In this document: positions 44,741 to 53,770 of the stretch, piece after piece
Layout: each line of letters begins with the position of its first letter
How positions within the stretch are numbered: position 1 is the first letter of the stretch
Assembly (NCBI GenBank): GCA_001281695.1
Contig: LJIE01000001.1
Location: 6,107-70,106 of the forward strand
Length of the DNA stretch: 64,000 nt
Source of the DNA: a bacterium 336/3
Lineage (GTDB): Bacteria; Bacteroidota; Bacteroidia; Cytophagales; Thermonemataceae
Direction: 5' to 3'
Program-made: the position numbers and the translations under genes
Notes under the pieces: generated by a model
What the model was told of the DNA's origin: nothing
The model's input: the letters and a program-made list of their open reading frames with translations, nothing else
Database searches by the model: none

Positions 44741-47700
44741 TTATTTAAAAGCATCTTTATAAATCTGTCTATATTTCATAGCCAGCTCTTTGTATTTAGC
44801 TGCATCAGGGCTTTTACGTTCTTCAAGAGTTTGGGCAAATACGCTGAGAGCATATATATTATGCTGAATGCGATATGCATCTTTTCCGTTGTAATTATCA
44901 TTTAAATACGCAAGAGTAAGATCAGCCTCCTTACCTATCTTCTGATAAAGTTCTGTAGCTTTCTTTTCTTCTCCTGCTTCAAAAAGTAAAGGAACTAATT
45001 GTGCTACATATACATCATAAGGTATTGATTCTATGGGTATTACTTTAAGAGAGTGTAACATCAATTCTTTAGCTTTATCTTTTTTACCTTCTGCAATAAG
45101 TGCTTCTGCTATTTCTACAATATTTTCACGAGCTTGAGCAATAAACCCTAAATAGTCTTCATTATGATACACTTTCGGATTATCTAAACCTCTCCATGTC
45201 ATTTTTCTTGTTATTTCTTTACCCTTAAAGGTTTGTTTCTTTTCTTTCATGAATAAATCATAACTCAAATCTGTATTGACATAAAGCTCTTTATTTTTAG
45301 GCGTGCTAATACCCACAGGTACAGGCAGTAACCTATATGCTAAACCTTCGATTTGCATATAATCTTTTAAGCCTAAATAATCATCAGCACCCAATTGTGT
45401 AGCAAAATAAATAGGACGTTTCCAGTGATTATTAACAATAATATCCAACATGATTAACTCATCTTTATCTATACTTTTAGCAGGTAATTGCCAATACATT
45501 GGATATTTGAGTAATGTATCAGCTTGTGCGGGTAAAAATCCTGATTTTTTAATAAAATCTATATCTTTTTCTATACTTAATAAAAGTTTTTGTGAAGGCA
45601 AAATTGACTCTCCTTTATCATCTAAAATATATTGATTCTTTTGTTTTAATAAATCTAAGTATTGGTCTAATGGAATACCCTCTCCCATCAGCTTTTTAGC
45701 TTCTTTTTCAGGTAGTATAGGGCTTGGTTCAACAGATATCACATCATTTGTACCTGAACGATACAAAGGTTCTTCTAATGAAATAGGTAAAGGGTCTGAA
45801 TCGTAAGCAGGTAATTTCATTTGAGAAATATACCAATCTGTCCCCAAAAGGCTTGTATTACAAACTCTTACATCAGTACGAAAACCTTCTACTTCTTGAG
45901 CGTACCACAAAGGAAATGTATCATTATCACCTCCTGTAAATAAAATAGAATTGGGTTCACAAGAACTCAGTAGATTTTTTGCTGAATCCACAGAATAATA
46001 TCTTCCCGAACGATTGTGATCATCCCAACCTTGTTGCAACATCAAAAATACACAAGCAACACCCAATACACCTGCAACACTCCAAGCAACCGGATTTTTA
46101 TAAGTAATGCCTGCTGTTGGGTCTTGAGGGGTAGGTTTATTTTTGGATAATACTCCTTCTAAAATTTCTATCAAACCTAAAACTCCAAAACCCATCCAGA
46201 TAGCAAAAGCATAAAATGAACCTACATAGATATAATCTCGTTCACGTGGCTCAATAGGAGGGGAGTTTAAATAAACTATCAAAGCCATACCTGTAAGTAA
46301 GAATAATAAACCTATAATTCCTGCTGTTTGTTTATTTCGTAGAATATTAAAAACTATTCCTACTATACCCAAAATAAGAGGGATTGCAAAGAAGTTATTT
46401 CTTGCTTTATTTTTTGCCAAGTATTCAGGTAGATTTTTACTAGAGCCACCCAATGCTATTCCTGCATCTTTAATATCACTTTCTCTTCCTATAAAGTTCC
46501 AAGCAAAATAACGCCAATACATGTGTCCAAGTTGAAACTTAAAGAAAAATTTCAAGTTATGGTACATAGTAATGGTTTCATCTTCTTCTATGTTTAACCA
46601 ACTTCTATATAATCTATTATGTCCTTGAGAGGTGCTATGAATACGGGGAAAAAACATTTGCCTCACCTCTGGCCCATAAATAGGTTCTCTTGCATAATTA
46701 ACAATCACATATTTTCCTTGTTTTTCATCTTTTTTATAGATTGGAGTTTCCGTAAATCCTTGATAATAACTCATTTGGCGTTGTTCTATTTGCATTTTCT
46801 CATACAACTCTTGCTGGCTTGTAAAAATAGGTCCAAAAAGTAAAGGACGGCTTCCGTATTGCTCACGGTTTAAGTAAGAGATAAGTGTTACTAAATCTTC
46901 TGGGTTATTTTCATCCATTGGAGGGTTGTAAGCCGAACGAATTAGGATAATACCATAGGATGCATAACCTATTAGAACAAGCGTAAAGCTCAACATTCCA
47001 ATATTTAATAGTACTTTTCCTTTTTTGATAGAATACACAATTCCATAAATTATTCCTCCTATAATTAATAAACCTAAAAATAAGATACCTGAATTGAATG
47101 GTAAACCGATTGTATTTACAAAAAACACTTCTATTTTTTTAGCCAATGTAGGAAGTCCAGGTATTAACCACATCAAAAATACTAAAATAGCTGAGCCAGC
47201 TAAAATCGAGTAAATTGTGCCTTTTAGAGTAACATTTTTAGATTTATTAAAATAATAAATCATGGCAAGTGCTGGAATCGTTAAGAGGTTCAAAGGGTGA
47301 ACACCAATGGAAATACCTATCAAATAAGCTATTAATAGTAACCAACGATTTGCCATTTTTTCTTCCTTCACAACATCCCACTTCAGCATTGCCCAAAATA
47401 TAAAACCTGTTAGAAATGATGACATAGCATATACTTCGGCTTCTACTGCAGAAAACCAAAAAGAATCTGAGAATGCGTAAGCCAATGCTCCAACAGCACT
47501 TGCAAACATGATGCTGTGTGTTTGAGCTTTAGTAGGTTCAAAATCAGGCTTATTGTAGTTAAAAAACTTAAGAGCTAAAAGAGAGATAGTCCAATACAAG
47601 AAAAGTATAGTAAATCCACTGCTCAAACCAGAAGAAAGATTGACCATATAAGCTACTTGTGAAGGCTCAGAAGCAAGCATAGCAAACATTCTATTTACAA

Positions 47701-47875
47701 GTAAAAAGAATGGTGTACCAGGAGGGTGTGGAACTTCTAATTTTGCAGAAGCTGAGATAAATTCACCACAGTCCCAGTAACTTGCTGTGGGTTCTAAAGT
47801 AAGTAAATAGACTGTAGTAGCTATCAAGAAAGCTATCCAGCCCAAAATCGTGTTAAGTTTTTTGAAATACTGCAT
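44741..47875 (-). CDS. DUF2723 membrane protein (GT117-type glycosyltransferase)
   Basis: A 1044-residue inner membrane protein. The N-terminal half has about ten membrane helices and the DUF2723 motif YWDCGEFISASAKLEVPHPP, with the acidic residues of a C-type glycosyltransferase; in the GT117 classification these use lipid-linked sugars to modify proteins or glycans outside the membrane. The large C-terminal soluble region includes a stretch of TPR-like helices (IAEALIAEGKKDKAKELMLH, TELYQKIGKEADLTLAYL) at the end. It has a terminator but no clear promoter. Substrate not deducible. Confidence 0.85.
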   Translation of the reverse strand: MQYFKKLNTILGWIAFLIATTVYLLTLEPTASYWDCGEFISASAKLEVPHPPGTPFFLLVNRMFAMLASEPSQVAYMVNLSSGLSSGFTILFLYWTISLLALKFFNYNKPDFEPTKAQTHSIMFASAVGALAYAFSDSFWFSAVEAEVYAMSSFLTGFIFWAMLKWDVVKEEKMANRWLLLIAYLIGISIGVHPLNLLTIPALAMIYYFNKSKNVTLKGTIYSILAGSAILVFLMWLIPGLPTLAKKIEVFFVNTIGLPFNSGILFLGLLIIGGIIYGIVYSIKKGKVLLNIGMLSFTLVLIGYASYGIILIRSAYNPPMDENNPEDLVTLISYLNREQYGSRPLLFGPIFTSQQELYEKMQIEQRQMSYYQGFTETPIYKKDEKQGKYVIVNYAREPIYGPEVRQMFFPRIHSTSQGHNRLYRSWLNIEEDETITMYHNLKFFFKFQLGHMYWRYFAWNFIGRESDIKDAGIALGGSSKNLPEYLAKNKARNNFFAIPLILGIVGIVFNILRNKQTAGIIGLLFLLTGMALIVYLNSPPIEPRERDYIYVGSFYAFAIWMGFGVLGLIEILEGVLSKNKPTPQDPTAGITYKNPVAWSVAGVLGVACVFLMLQQGWDDHNRSGRYYSVDSAKNLLSSCEPNSILFTGGDNDTFPLWYAQEVEGFRTDVRVCNTSLLGTDWYISQMKLPAYDSDPLPISLEEPLYRSGTNDVISVEPSPILPEKEAKKLMGEGIPLDQYLDLLKQKNQYILDDKGESILPSQKLLLSIEKDIDFIKKSGFLPAQADTLLKYPMYWQLPAKSIDKDELIMLDIIVNNHWKRPIYFATQLGADDYLGLKDYMQIEGLAYRLLPVPVGISTPKNKELYVNTDLSYDLFMKEKKQTFKGKEITRKMTWRGLDNPKVYHNEDYLGFIAQARENIVEIAEALIAEGKKDKAKELMLHSLKVIPIESIPYDVYVAQLVPLLFEAGEEKKATELYQKIGKEADLTLAYLNDNYNGKDAYRIQHNIYALSVFAQTLEERKSPDAAKYKELAMKYRQIYKDAFK

Positions 47876-47963
47876 TGAGTAAACTAAATTTAGTTAAAAT
47901 ATTGAAGTTTTTGTAATCAATTTATTTTTCTTGCGTCTTGTTTCTACGGTCTCATCTCTAAAC

Positions 47964-49041
47964 TTACTGCATCATCAAAAAAGCTTTGATATATTCTTGA
48001 ATATCACCGTTTAATACATTTTGTACATCTGTACGTTCCACACCTGTACGTACATCTTTTATGAGTTTGTAAGGATGTAGAACATAGTTCCTGATTTGAG
48101 AGCCAAAATCTATTTTTTTCTTTGTTCCTTCTATTTTATCTTTTTCTTCTTGGCGTTTTTCAAGTTCCAACTGATATAAACGAGATTTTAACATTTGTAT
48201 TGCCTTATCTCTGTTTTGATGTTGTGAACGTTCTTGCTGACATTCTACAACAATTCCTGAAGGCTTATGTCGAACTCTTACAGCTGTTTCTACTTTATTT
48301 ACATTTTGTCCACCTGCACCACCCGAACGGAACGTATCCCAATCCAAATCAGCAGTATTGATATTGATTTCAATGTTATCATCTACCACAGGATATACAA
48401 AAACAGATGCAAATGAGGTTTCTCTACTACCTCCCGAATTGAATGGTGAAATACGCACCAAACGATGTACCCCTATTTCAGATTTAAGAAGCCCATAAGC
48501 AAACTGCCCTTCAAACTCAAGTGTTGCAGATTTAATTCCTGCCACATCTCCCTGTTTCAAATGCACTTCTCTTACAGTAAAGCCGTTTTTTTCGCCCCAT
48601 AAAATATACATACGCATCAGCATTTCTGCCCAGTCGCAACTATCTGTTCCACCTGCCCCAGGATTAATTTCTAACATGGCATTGAAACTATCTTCTTCAA
48701 CACTCAACATTTTCTTAAACTCCAGTTCCTCTATGGCTTCTGTAATTTTCGCAAATTCTTGGTCTATTTCAGTCTCAGAAACTTCATTGTTTTGATAAAA
48801 CTCATATAAAACATCAAAATCTGCATCCATTTGTAAAAGAGCACTCATAGGTTCTGTCCAAACCTTGATGTTTCTAATTTCCTTTAATAAAGCCTCTGCT
48901 TGTTTAGGATTATCCCAAAAATCTGATACTGTAGTACGTTCTTGTTCTTGTTCTAAAAGAACTTTTTTATGATCGTAGTCAAAGATACCTCCTTAAAGCT
49001 GAGATACGAGCTTTTGATTCTTTAATTTGTTCTTGGTTCAT
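47964..49041 (-). CDS. prfB: Peptide chain release factor 2 with programmed +1 frameshift
   Basis: Releases peptides at UGA and UAA stops. The gene is in two frames. Codons 1-20 from the ATG at 49039-49041 end ...AGG AGG TAT CTT TGA C; ribosomes slip +1 on CTT over the TGA and continue to a full-length protein of about 358 residues. The longest uninterrupted frame alone begins at 48848 and would lack the N-terminus. The catalytic motif [17 protein letters not shown] is present in the C-terminal part. Frameshifting autoregulates RF2: when RF2 is scarce, the slow TGA favours slippage. Confidence 0.96.
48978..48993 (-). promoter_or_regulatory. RF2 programmed frameshift site
   Basis: The minus strand reads AGGAGGTATCTTTGAC: a Shine-Dalgarno-like AGGAGG (48988-48993), three bases, the slip codon CTT, the stop TGA (48979-48981) and C. 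It matches the known bacterial RF2 site closely (E. coli has AGGGGGTATCTTTGAC). It implies the 16S anti-Shine-Dalgarno still works here, although I see no such sequence at start codons. Confidence 0.95.
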
Positions 49042-49060
49042 GGTTTTATAAAAATATTTG

Positions 49061-49093
49061 CAAATTTAGAAAAAGTCTTGAATTGATTGCCAA
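49061..49093 (-). promoter_or_regulatory. Promoter of prfB
   Basis: The minus strand has -7 TAAATTTG (49061-49068), a 22-base spacer and -33 TTG (49091-49093); the -7 box is 19 bases before the prfB ATG. Confidence 0.6.
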
Positions 49094-49225
49094 ATACCTA
49101 CGAGTATTTACACGACTTCATAGGGGTTTTATTTTGTTTTTTTATATTTTTTTATCATCTTTATTTTTTTGAACGTTTTTTGATATTAAGAGTATTTTAA
49201 TTTTTGATGATTAACGCAATCATGT

Positions 49226-50005
49226 ATGAAATTAAGTTTAAAGTTACCATTTATAAAAAAAGACACTTTTGGGCATATTATTCCTCTAAAAAGGCTACTT
49301 GTTTCATTGATAGGCAGCCTTACTTTTCCTCGTTTAAATTGGATTAATAAAACACATTTTAAAGGAAAAGATATTTTAGAAAAACTGCCCAATACAGGTG
49401 TTTTATTTGTTTCTAATCATCAAACTTATTTTGCTGATGTGATTACAATGCTTCATGTATTTTGCACTGTAAATTCTAAAATCACTAAAAATACTAAAAA
49501 TCCTTTTTATTTACTAAAACCACGAACCAATACTTATTTTGTAGCAGCCGAAGAAACCATGAAATCTGGTTTTATTCCTCGTCTGTTTGCGTATGTAGGT
49601 GCTATTCAGGTAAAAAGAACTTGGAGAGAAGCTGGAAAAAACATTAAGAGAGAAGTAGATACACAGGATACAGCCAATGTTGGGAGTGCTTTGGAAGATG
49701 GCTGGGTGATTACTTTTCCACAAGGAACAACCAAAGCTTTTGCCCCAGGGAGAAAAGGCACAGCCCACATCATCAAACAATACAAACCTCTTGTTGTCCC
49801 TGTTGTTATTGATGGTTTTAGAAGAGCTTTTGATAAAAAAGGTTTAGTTCTTAAAAAAACAGGTACACAACTCAAAATAACTTTCAAAGAACCCCTACAA
49901 ATTAATTATGAGGATGATGCAGATATTATTTTGGAACAAGTGATGGATGCGATAGAGCAATCAGAAAAATTCAAGTTTAAATTTGATAGCCCTGAAGGTA
50001 AATAA
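49226..50005 (+). CDS. 1-acyl-sn-glycerol-3-phosphate acyltransferase (PlsC-like)
   Basis: A 259-residue membrane-associated acyltransferase that makes phosphatidic acid from lysophosphatidic acid, or a related lipid. The catalytic block reads SNHQTYFADVITM, with HX5D instead of the classical HX4D, followed by the substrate-binding block FPQGTTKAFAPGRKGTAHI (FPEGT type). A basic surface helix near the N-terminus and one hydrophobic stretch favour membrane attachment. It stands as a single gene between prfB (divergent) and a small membrane-protein gene. Confidence 0.85.
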   Translation: MKLSLKLPFIKKDTFGHIIPLKRLLVSLIGSLTFPRLNWINKTHFKGKDILEKLPNTGVLFVSNHQTYFADVITMLHVFCTVNSKITKNTKNPFYLLKPRTNTYFVAAEETMKSGFIPRLFAYVGAIQVKRTWREAGKNIKREVDTQDTANVGSALEDGWVITFPQGTTKAFAPGRKGTAHIIKQYKPLVVPVVIDGFRRAFDKKGLVLKKTGTQLKITFKEPLQINYEDDADIILEQVMDAIEQSEKFKFKFDSPEGK

Positions 50006-50047
50006 ACGGATTCATTTCAAAATATTTTTTTTTCTCAAGGTTTTCTG

Positions 50048-50055
50048 TATTTTTG
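50048..50055 (+). promoter_or_regulatory. -7 box of the 50068 gene
   Basis: TATTTTTG (TAnnTTTG), 12 bases before the ATG at 50068; a -33 element is not clear. Confidence 0.45.
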
Positions 50056-50067
50056 CACTCCGAAAAC

Positions 50068-50400
50068 ATGAAGACCAAAAAACACATATCTATTTTTGCA
50101 CTCTTGCTTTTATTGTTCTGGATTTCAGGAACAATAAGCTATGCTTTTTCGCAAAAAGGATTCTGTAACAAAACTGAACAAAAAGATAAAAAGCCTACAC
50201 AAACAGAAATTTCAGCTTATCAGGTAAAAGCCTCTATGCCTGTAACTTCTACATCTTTTGTTCAGGCTATTTACTTTTTGATTTTTGAAACACCTTATGT
50301 CGTTTTAAATAATATTTCTCATTATTTTCAAAAACCAATTTTCAGAGTTTCCTTCTTTGAAAAAGTTTTTGAGCATATTATAGCACCCCAAGCCCCGTAA
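50068..50400 (+). CDS. Small secreted or membrane-anchored protein, unknown
   Basis: A 110-residue protein with a hydrophobic N-terminal helix (residues 8-25, ISIFALLLLLFWISG) followed by a short polar linker with one cysteine and a second, moderately hydrophobic stretch (FVQAIYFLIFETPYVVL). Not recognised; no catalytic motif. The ATG at 50068 begins the hydrophobic helix and sits just after a -7 box; an upstream in-frame ATG at 50053 lies inside that box. Confidence 0.52.
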   Translation: MKTKKHISIFALLLLLFWISGTISYAFSQKGFCNKTEQKDKKPTQTEISAYQVKASMPVTSTSFVQAIYFLIFETPYVVLNNISHYFQKPIFRVSFFEKVFEHIIAPQAP

Positions 50401-50532
50401 TTTAACTTTCCAACATATTAAGATTAAGCTGTCTTTGATATTTAATAAGGAATTATCATTTACAACTTATCTTTTATAATTCATATCTAATTTTAAATCG
50501 TTTATTCACAATTTTAAATAATCTAAATTATC

Positions 50533-53500
50533 ATGAAAAATCGTTCAGTTATTATTTTCCTGACGGTTGTAATTGCAATTTTGTGTATTTACTCACTATC
50601 CTTTACTTGGGTAGCCAGAGGTGTACGTAATGATGCAAAAGCAAAAGCAACCAACAAAGAAGGCATTGAAGATGCTGTTAAAAGACAAGAGATTTTAAGA
50701 AATAAATCTTATGAAACTGTTTTTGATATTGGAATCGCTCAATATGACTATAACAGCGTAAAGAAAAGAGAATTAGGCTTAGGGCTTGACTTACAAGGTG
50801 GTATGCAATTCACTTTGCAAGTATCTCATGCCGAGTTACTTAAAATTTTAGCAGGAAGAAGAGCGAAAGAAGCTGTTTTCCAAAAAGCATTGGCTAGTGC
50901 TAAAGAAAAACAGAAAAAGAGTTCTACTCGTTTTACACAACTTTTTGCTGATGCAGTAGAAGAGTTGGCTCCTAAAACGCAATTGTCTCGCTTTTTTGTA
51001 AGTTCTACCAATTCAGAAATTACTCTACAATCATCTAATAATGATGTAATTAAGTTTCTTGACAAGAAAACAGAAGAAAGTGTTGATATCGCTTTTAGAA
51101 TTATTCAAGACCGTGTTGATAAAACAGGTTTGGCAAACCCTAGTATTTCTAAAGTACCCGCTTCTGGTCGTATTCAAATTGAATTGCCTGGTGTAGAAGA
51201 TCCTGAAAGAACCGAAAAGCTTTTGAAGAGTCAAGCCAAATTAGAGTTTTGGGGAGTTTATGATTTCCAAGGCTTAGCAGGTGGTTTTAGTCAATTTGTA
51301 GATTATGTAAACAAAACTGAAGCTTCAAGCACAACAGGTTCTAAAAAAGAAGGTAATACAGATGCCAACCCTTTTGCTAAAAAAGATGATTCTACGAAAA
51401 AAGATGAGGTAAAACAAGATACAACTTCTAAAAAAACTGATACACTCAGCAAACCCAAAGCTGATTCTGTAAAGAAAAATGATACAGGTAAAAAACCTGA
51501 ACCTAAAAAAGATACGACTAAGAAAGATACCACTAATAAAAACTCTAATTCTGCAGCTTTCAATAAGTTGTTTAGTATTGGAGCTGGCAATATTTTTTAT
51601 GTAAAGTTAGAAGATACAGCACGTATCAATAAAATATTTGCAAAAGAAGAAGTAAAAGCGATGTTCCCTTCCGATTTTGTCTATATGTGGGGTGCTAAAG
51701 TGGATGATGAAGAAAAACTTGGTAATGGACAAGATAATCCAACAAAAAGCAAATTGCCTTTATATTTCTTAAAAGCTGGTGTTGATGGTGAGCCTTTATT
51801 GGGTGGTGATGTTGTAGAGAATGCCTTCCGTGATTACGACCCTCAGAAAGGTTATGGTGTAACCATGGTTATGAATGTAAAAGGTGCTCAAGATTGGGCT
51901 CGTATCACAAAAGAGAATATAGGTAAACAAGTTGCCATTGTTTTGGATAGAGCTGTTTATTCTGCTCCTACTGTACAAAACGAAATTACAGGAGGTAATT
52001 CATCTATTTCAGGAAACTTCACTTTAGAAGAGGCTCAAGACTTAGCAACTATCTTAAAATCAGGTAAATTACCTATCCCAACAGAAGTTGTAGAACGTGG
52101 TATTGTAGGTTCTTCTTTAGGACAAGAATCTATCAATCAAGGTTTGCTTTCTACATTGGTGGCTATTGCAGTAGTATTTTTATTTATTTATTTATACTAT
52201 AACGTTGCTGGTCTAATTGTTTGGGTAGCATTGATTGCAAACATCTTCTTTACATTGGGTGTAATGGCTTCGTTTGGTACAGTCCTTACACTTTCTGGTA
52301 TTGCTGGTTTTGTACTTTCTGTTGCGATGTCCATTGATGCGAACGTACTAATTAACGAACGTATTCGTGAAGAATTGCAAGTTGGCAAATCGTTTGGCGA
52401 GGCTGTTCGTATTGGTTATACAAAAGCATATAGCTCTATCTTAGACTCCAACATTACTACCTTTATCATTGGTGTAATTTTGTATTTGTTGAGTGAGGCA
52501 AGTTTGGTAAGAGGTTTTGCCATTACTTTGATGATTGGTATTTGTACATCATTATTTAGTGCTATTTTTATTACTCGTCTGATTACAGAAGTATTTTATG
52601 TTTCAAGAGGTAAAGCTCTTAGTTTCAAATCTGCATTCTTCAATAGTATTTTCCCTAAAACGAATTTCAATTTTATTGCTATTCGTAAGAAAGCATATAT
52701 GTTCTCAGGAGCTATTATTTTGGTAGGTGCTATTTTAGCTGTGATACAAGGTGGTTTTACATTTGGTGTTGATTTCACAGGTGGACGCTCTTATGTGGTG
52801 GCTTTCAATAAAACGATACCAACCAACGAAGTTCGTGAAACACTAAGCAAAACATTCCAAGCAGGTACAGAAGTAAAAACATTCAATACTAGTAGCCAAG
52901 TAAAAGTTACAACCAACTATTTGGCTGATGATGCTGATGCTGACGCAAAAGTAGAGGCTAAACTCAAAGAAGGTTTATCAAAATATCAAGATGCAAAACC
53001 TGAAATTGTAAGTTTCACAAAAGTAGATTCTACTGTAGCTGATAGTATTTTGGATACAGCTCGTTATGCAGTAATTCTATCTCTTATAGCTATGTTTATT
53101 TATATTATTGCTCGTTTCCAATACTGGCAATATGGTTTGGGAGCATTAATTTCATTGGCTCACAACGTTTTAATTACATTAGCTTTTGTCCCTATTGCAA
53201 AAGTATTTGGTTTGAATTTAGAAATTGACCAAGTATTTGTTGCTGCTATTCTTACTGTAATTGGTTACTCTATCAATGACACGGTGGTTGTATTTGACCG
53301 TATTCGTGAATTTGCGAAGCAAAGCATTGATAGTAAAGACTTTGCGGGTCAGTTGAATAGTGCAATTAATGATACTTTGAGTCGTACAGTTGTAACAGGT
53401 ATTACTACTATTACTTCAACACTTATTTTGTTATTCTTTGCAGGTGAAGTGTTAAGAGGATTCTCATACTCGATGTTCATCGGTATTGTGTTTGGTACAT

Positions 53501-53631
53501 ATTCATCTATCTTTATTGCTGCTCCTGCTGTATTAGATTTCGCAAGAAGAAAAAGTGCTGAAGAAGCAAAGAAAGAAGAGGAAAAAAGATTAGCTGAAGA
53601 AGCAAATGCTAAGACTGAAATCAAATCGTAA
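50533..53631 (+). CDS. secDF: Fused protein translocase subunit SecDF
   Basis: A 1032-residue fusion of SecD and SecF, twelve membrane helices with the large periplasmic P1 domain, using the proton motive force to help SecYEG complete export. SecD motifs include GLGLDLQGGMQFTL and DRVDKTGLANPSI; the conserved helices carry GTVLTLSGIAGFVLSVAMSI; the SecF half begins near residue 710 with GVDFTGGRSYVVAF and has TVIGYSINDTVVVFDRIRE. A low-complexity insertion rich in K, D, T (about residues 255-345) sits in P1. A strong terminator follows; nothing else appears in the transcript. Confidence 0.97.
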   Translation: MKNRSVIIFLTVVIAILCIYSLSFTWVARGVRNDAKAKATNKEGIEDAVKRQEILRNKSYETVFDIGIAQYDYNSVKKRELGLGLDLQGGMQFTLQVSHAELLKILAGRRAKEAVFQKALASAKEKQKKSSTRFTQLFADAVEELAPKTQLSRFFVSSTNSEITLQSSNNDVIKFLDKKTEESVDIAFRIIQDRVDKTGLANPSISKVPASGRIQIELPGVEDPERTEKLLKSQAKLEFWGVYDFQGLAGGFSQFVDYVNKTEASSTTGSKKEGNTDANPFAKKDDSTKKDEVKQDTTSKKTDTLSKPKADSVKKNDTGKKPEPKKDTTKKDTTNKNSNSAAFNKLFSIGAGNIFYVKLEDTARINKIFAKEEVKAMFPSDFVYMWGAKVDDEEKLGNGQDNPTKSKLPLYFLKAGVDGEPLLGGDVVENAFRDYDPQKGYGVTMVMNVKGAQDWARITKENIGKQVAIVLDRAVYSAPTVQNEITGGNSSISGNFTLEEAQDLATILKSGKLPIPTEVVERGIVGSSLGQESINQGLLSTLVAIAVVFLFIYLYYNVAGLIVWVALIANIFFTLGVMASFGTVLTLSGIAGFVLSVAMSIDANVLINERIREELQVGKSFGEAVRIGYTKAYSSILDSNITTFIIGVILYLLSEASLVRGFAITLMIGICTSLFSAIFITRLITEVFYVSRGKALSFKSAFFNSIFPKTNFNFIAIRKKAYMFSGAIILVGAILAVIQGGFTFGVDFTGGRSYVVAFNKTIPTNEVRETLSKTFQAGTEVKTFNTSSQVKVTTNYLADDADADAKVEAKLKEGLSKYQDAKPEIVSFTKVDSTVADSILDTARYAVILSLIAMFIYIIARFQYWQYGLGALISLAHNVLITLAFVPIAKVFGLNLEIDQVFVAAILTVIGYSINDTVVVFDRIREFAKQSIDSKDFAGQLNSAINDTLSRTVVTGITTITSTLILLFFAGEVLRGFSYSMFIGIVFGTYSSIFIAAPAVLDFARRKSAEEAKKEEEKRLAEEANAKTEIKS

Positions 53632-53651
53632 TTGATTTTGTTTCCTTATAA

Positions 53652-53694
53652 AAAATAACCTGCAAGAAACTTAAACTTGCAGGTTATTTTTTTA
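53652..53694 (+). terminator. Intrinsic terminator of secDF
   Basis: AAAATAACCTGCAAG and CTTGCAGGTTATTTT form a 15-base stem with a 9-base loop and a T run. Confidence 0.9.
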
Positions 53695-53723
53695 TTTTTA
53701 CATCTAAACACTAAAATCTTATC

Positions 53724-53752
53724 TTGCACGTTTTTTGTATTAGGTAGATTTG
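53724..53752 (+). promoter_or_regulatory. Promoter of the processing protease gene
   Basis: A -33 TTG (53724-53726), an 18-base spacer and -7 TAGATTTG (53745-53752), 18 bases before the first ATG at 53771. Confidence 0.62.
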
Positions 53753-53770
53753 TATTAAATTTTAGGTAAA

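Noticed and set aside
47964-48848. prfB read as a frameshift mutant or truncated gene
   Set aside because: The upstream frame, AGGAGG, slip codon and TGA are the known programmed +1 frameshift site.
49042-49225. Possible small RNA in the prfB-plsC gap
   Set aside because: No stable structure beyond the prfB promoter was seen.
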